A DNA stretch of 64,000 bases from Clostridia bacterium (GTDB lineage Bacteria > Bacillota > Clostridia > Peptostreptococcales > Anaerovoracaceae), in contig CABJAP010000005.1 of the NCBI GenBank assembly GCA_902363595.1, positions 124,001 through 188,000 of the forward strand, in the 5' to 3' direction. Shown piece after piece: positions 62,601-64,000 of this stretch; positions within the stretch are counted from its first letter, which is position 1; each line of letters starts with the position of its first letter. A program made the translations under genes and the position numbers. Under the pieces are notes generated by a model. That model saw nothing but the letters and a program-made list of their open reading frames with translations. It made no database searches and had not been told where the DNA came from.

Positions 62601-63539
62601 ATGAGCAGATGTTTAAATGTGGGAATGGTGCAGAGCGGAGGGCCTGCTGCGGATTTTGAAACTTGTCTTGCCAGAATTAAAAAAGATGTTGAAAAATTAA
62701 TGGGCGGCATGAATGTTCCGGAGCTGATCGCAGGAGTAGAGATGGCGGTGGGATGCTGCTGGAAAGGGAGTCCGGACAAACTGGAAGGCGATACGATTCC
62801 AGGCAGAGTGACACAGGAGCTTTCAGCCATCGCAAAAGAAAACGGTAGCTATTTCATGCCGGGAAGCATGGTAGAAAGAGTGGAGAAGGACGGCAAAACG
62901 ATTCGTTACAACTCCATTCCGATCTTTGATCCCCAGGGCGAGCTGATTGACGTGTACCGGAAAATATGCCCTTACTATCCGGCGGAAAGCGCAATTACGC
63001 CAGGGGACAGGTATGTGACATTTGATATAAAGGAAAAGAACATTAAAATAGGAGTGCTGAATTGCCATGACTGGTGTTTCCCTGAAATATCCCGAAATTT
63101 AGCTTTACTGGGAGCAGAAGTGCTCATTAAGCCCGCCATTGATCCGGAGGGGTTATATGAGACTTGTAAAACAGTGGCGCCTACAAGAGCTTTTGAAAAT
63201 CAGGCCTATTTTATATCTCTAAACCATGCAGGCGAGTGGGCCGGCGGGTATGCTTACGGACATTCCATGGTTGCCGCGCCTGATGGGAGAATTCTCTATG
63301 AAGCAGGTCAAACGCCTGTGTCTTTAACTATGACCCTTGATCTGGATCAAGTGGAAAACATCCGGCGGTACGGTACGGGCTATACGGATCAGCTTTTAAG
63401 GCAGCTGCCGCATTTTAATCCGCCAATGCCTTATGCGGAATGTATAAAAGACGCTCCGATTTATAAAAAACTGCCGGAGCCGGACTTAACAGTCGAATGC
63501 AGAAAGAAGATGTTTAAAGAGGAAGGCCTGCTTTGGTAA
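62601..63539 (+). CDS. Nitrilase superfamily carbon-nitrogen hydrolase
   Basis: 312 residues. The Glu-Lys-Cys triad is represented by E47 (or E41), K121 (in VYRKICPYYP) and C155 (in VLNCHDWCFPE). Aliphatic amidase, N-carbamoyl amide hydrolase and omega-amidase are all possible. The gene is placed under the sigma-54 promoter and followed by a transporter 19 bp later, suggesting uptake and hydrolysis of a nitrogenous compound. Confidence 0.85.
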   Translation: MSRCLNVGMVQSGGPAADFETCLARIKKDVEKLMGGMNVPELIAGVEMAVGCCWKGSPDKLEGDTIPGRVTQELSAIAKENGSYFMPGSMVERVEKDGKTIRYNSIPIFDPQGELIDVYRKICPYYPAESAITPGDRYVTFDIKEKNIKIGVLNCHDWCFPEISRNLALLGAEVLIKPAIDPEGLYETCKTVAPTRAFENQAYFISLNHAGEWAGGYAYGHSMVAAPDGRILYEAGQTPVSLTMTLDLDQVENIRRYGTGYTDQLLRQLPHFNPPMPYAECIKDAPIYKKLPEPDLTVECRKKMFKEEGLLW

Positions 63540-63558
63540 GATGAAAGGAGTGAAAATC

Positions 63559-64000
63559 ATGGGAAATAAAATTGAGAAGTTACCCTTCAAACTGAGATTT
63601 GGATATGGCCTGGGACAGATGTCCGACTCGATCCCATATAATTTGTACGGAACGTATTTTCTGTTTTTTCTTACCAATGTGGTGGGCATCCCTGCTGCAA
63701 TTGGCGGAACAATATCCATGATCGCCCTTTTTTGGGATGCTGTGACGGATCCCGTTGTTGGATACCTGTCAGATAACAGCAGATCCAAATATGGACGGCG
63801 CAGGCCGTACATGCTTGTCTCGCTGTTTCCTTTGTTCCTCATAACGATTCTGATGTTCGTGGCCGTGGATTTTGGTTCTACCGGAAACGTCGTGTATTAT
63901 ATCTTTTTAGCGCTTGTGTTCCGCACATTCTATACAGGTTATGTGATTCCATATTTTTCTTTGGGAGCTGAAATAACGCAGGATTATGATGAAAGAGTTA
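63559..64000 (+). CDS. GPH/MFS_2-type cation symporter, N-terminal part
   Basis: 147 residues visible from ATG 63559 (after AAAGGAG) to the window edge; the gene continues. KLRFGYGLGQMSDSIPYNLYGTYFLFFLTNVVGI and WDAVTDPVVGYLSDNSRSKYGRRRPYML are the glycoside-pentoside-hexuronide symporter signatures. With the nitrilase it forms an operon under sigma-54 control. In that setting its substrate may be an amide or carbamoyl compound, not a sugar (inference). Confidence 0.85.
   Translation, partial: MGNKIEKLPFKLRFGYGLGQMSDSIPYNLYGTYFLFFLTNVVGIPAAIGGTISMIALFWDAVTDPVVGYLSDNSRSKYGRRRPYMLVSLFPLFLITILMFVAVDFGSTGNVVYYIFLALVFRTFYTGYVIPYFSLGAEITQDYDERV

Overview
The window looks like the chromosome of a strictly anaerobic, amino-acid-fermenting Gram-positive of the class Clostridia, possibly near Anaerovorax/Aminipila-type bacteria (genus-level placement is inference). 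The reasons are Fe-S and radical 2-hydroxyacyl-CoA dehydratase chemistry, an Fe-S serine-dehydratase-like enzyme, Gram-positive lipoproteins, large secreted Big2/FN3 proteins, strong AGGAGG ribosome sites and a sigma-54 activator of the PAS/AAA+/Fis type. No rRNA, tRNA, insertion sequence or CRISPR array was seen.

1-18.6 kb, all on +, is a catabolic island. A first unit (sdaA-like dehydratase, Asp/Glu-racemase-like protein, APC permease; 424-4550) and a second unit (AcnX large and small subunits, D-2-hydroxyacid dehydrogenase, opine-dehydrogenase-like protein, a second racemase paralog, NhaC-type antiporter; 4980-10986) start from two promoter regions that are near copies of each other, each carrying tandem TGTCGACA-like sites just downstream of the -10. 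A third unit (11055-18561: CoA-transferase, acyl-CoA dehydrogenase, EtfBA, 2-hydroxyacyl-CoA dehydratase subunits and their ATP-dependent activator) forms a complete reductive branch from 2-hydroxyacid to saturated acid. Read together, the island probably imports an amino-acid-like compound, converts it to a 2-oxo and then a 2-hydroxy acid, and uses that as electron acceptor. The starting compound cannot be read from sequence.

18.6-26.3 kb is mostly on the minus strand: a secreted carboxylesterase lipoprotein framed by two direct repeats of about 180 bp, an IclR regulator, and a sulfur/selenium-type cluster (two YeeE/YedE-like membrane proteins, two TusA-like proteins, a TrxB-like flavoprotein) with a LysR regulator on the opposite strand.

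26.5-46.8 kb begins with a structured leader RNA and terminator, followed by four large secreted proteins (Big2, FN3, BspA-type leucine-rich repeats), a DDTDD-motif protein, a FecBCD-type ABC importer, a MoxR/DUF58/transglutaminase-like trio and two membrane-anchored surface proteins. A recurring beta-sandwich module links most of the surface proteins.

46.8-52.9 kb holds a DUF4143 ATPase, a GlpA-like/DUF1667 oxidoreductase pair and an AAA-ATPase/PD-(D/E)XK protein. 52.9-59.2 kb is a compact type III CRISPR effector operon (cas6, a PD-(D/E)XK nuclease-like gene, an HD-less cas10, csm3-, csm4- and csm5-like RAMP genes) with no cas1/cas2, csm2, CARF gene or array. A decayed flavin-oxidoreductase fragment directly abuts it. 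59.7-64 kb has an EcsC protein with a tiny membrane protein, then a sigma-54 activator divergent from a nitrilase-family amidohydrolase and a GPH transporter that runs off the window. A consensus sigma-54 promoter and a perfect 20-bp palindrome lie between them.
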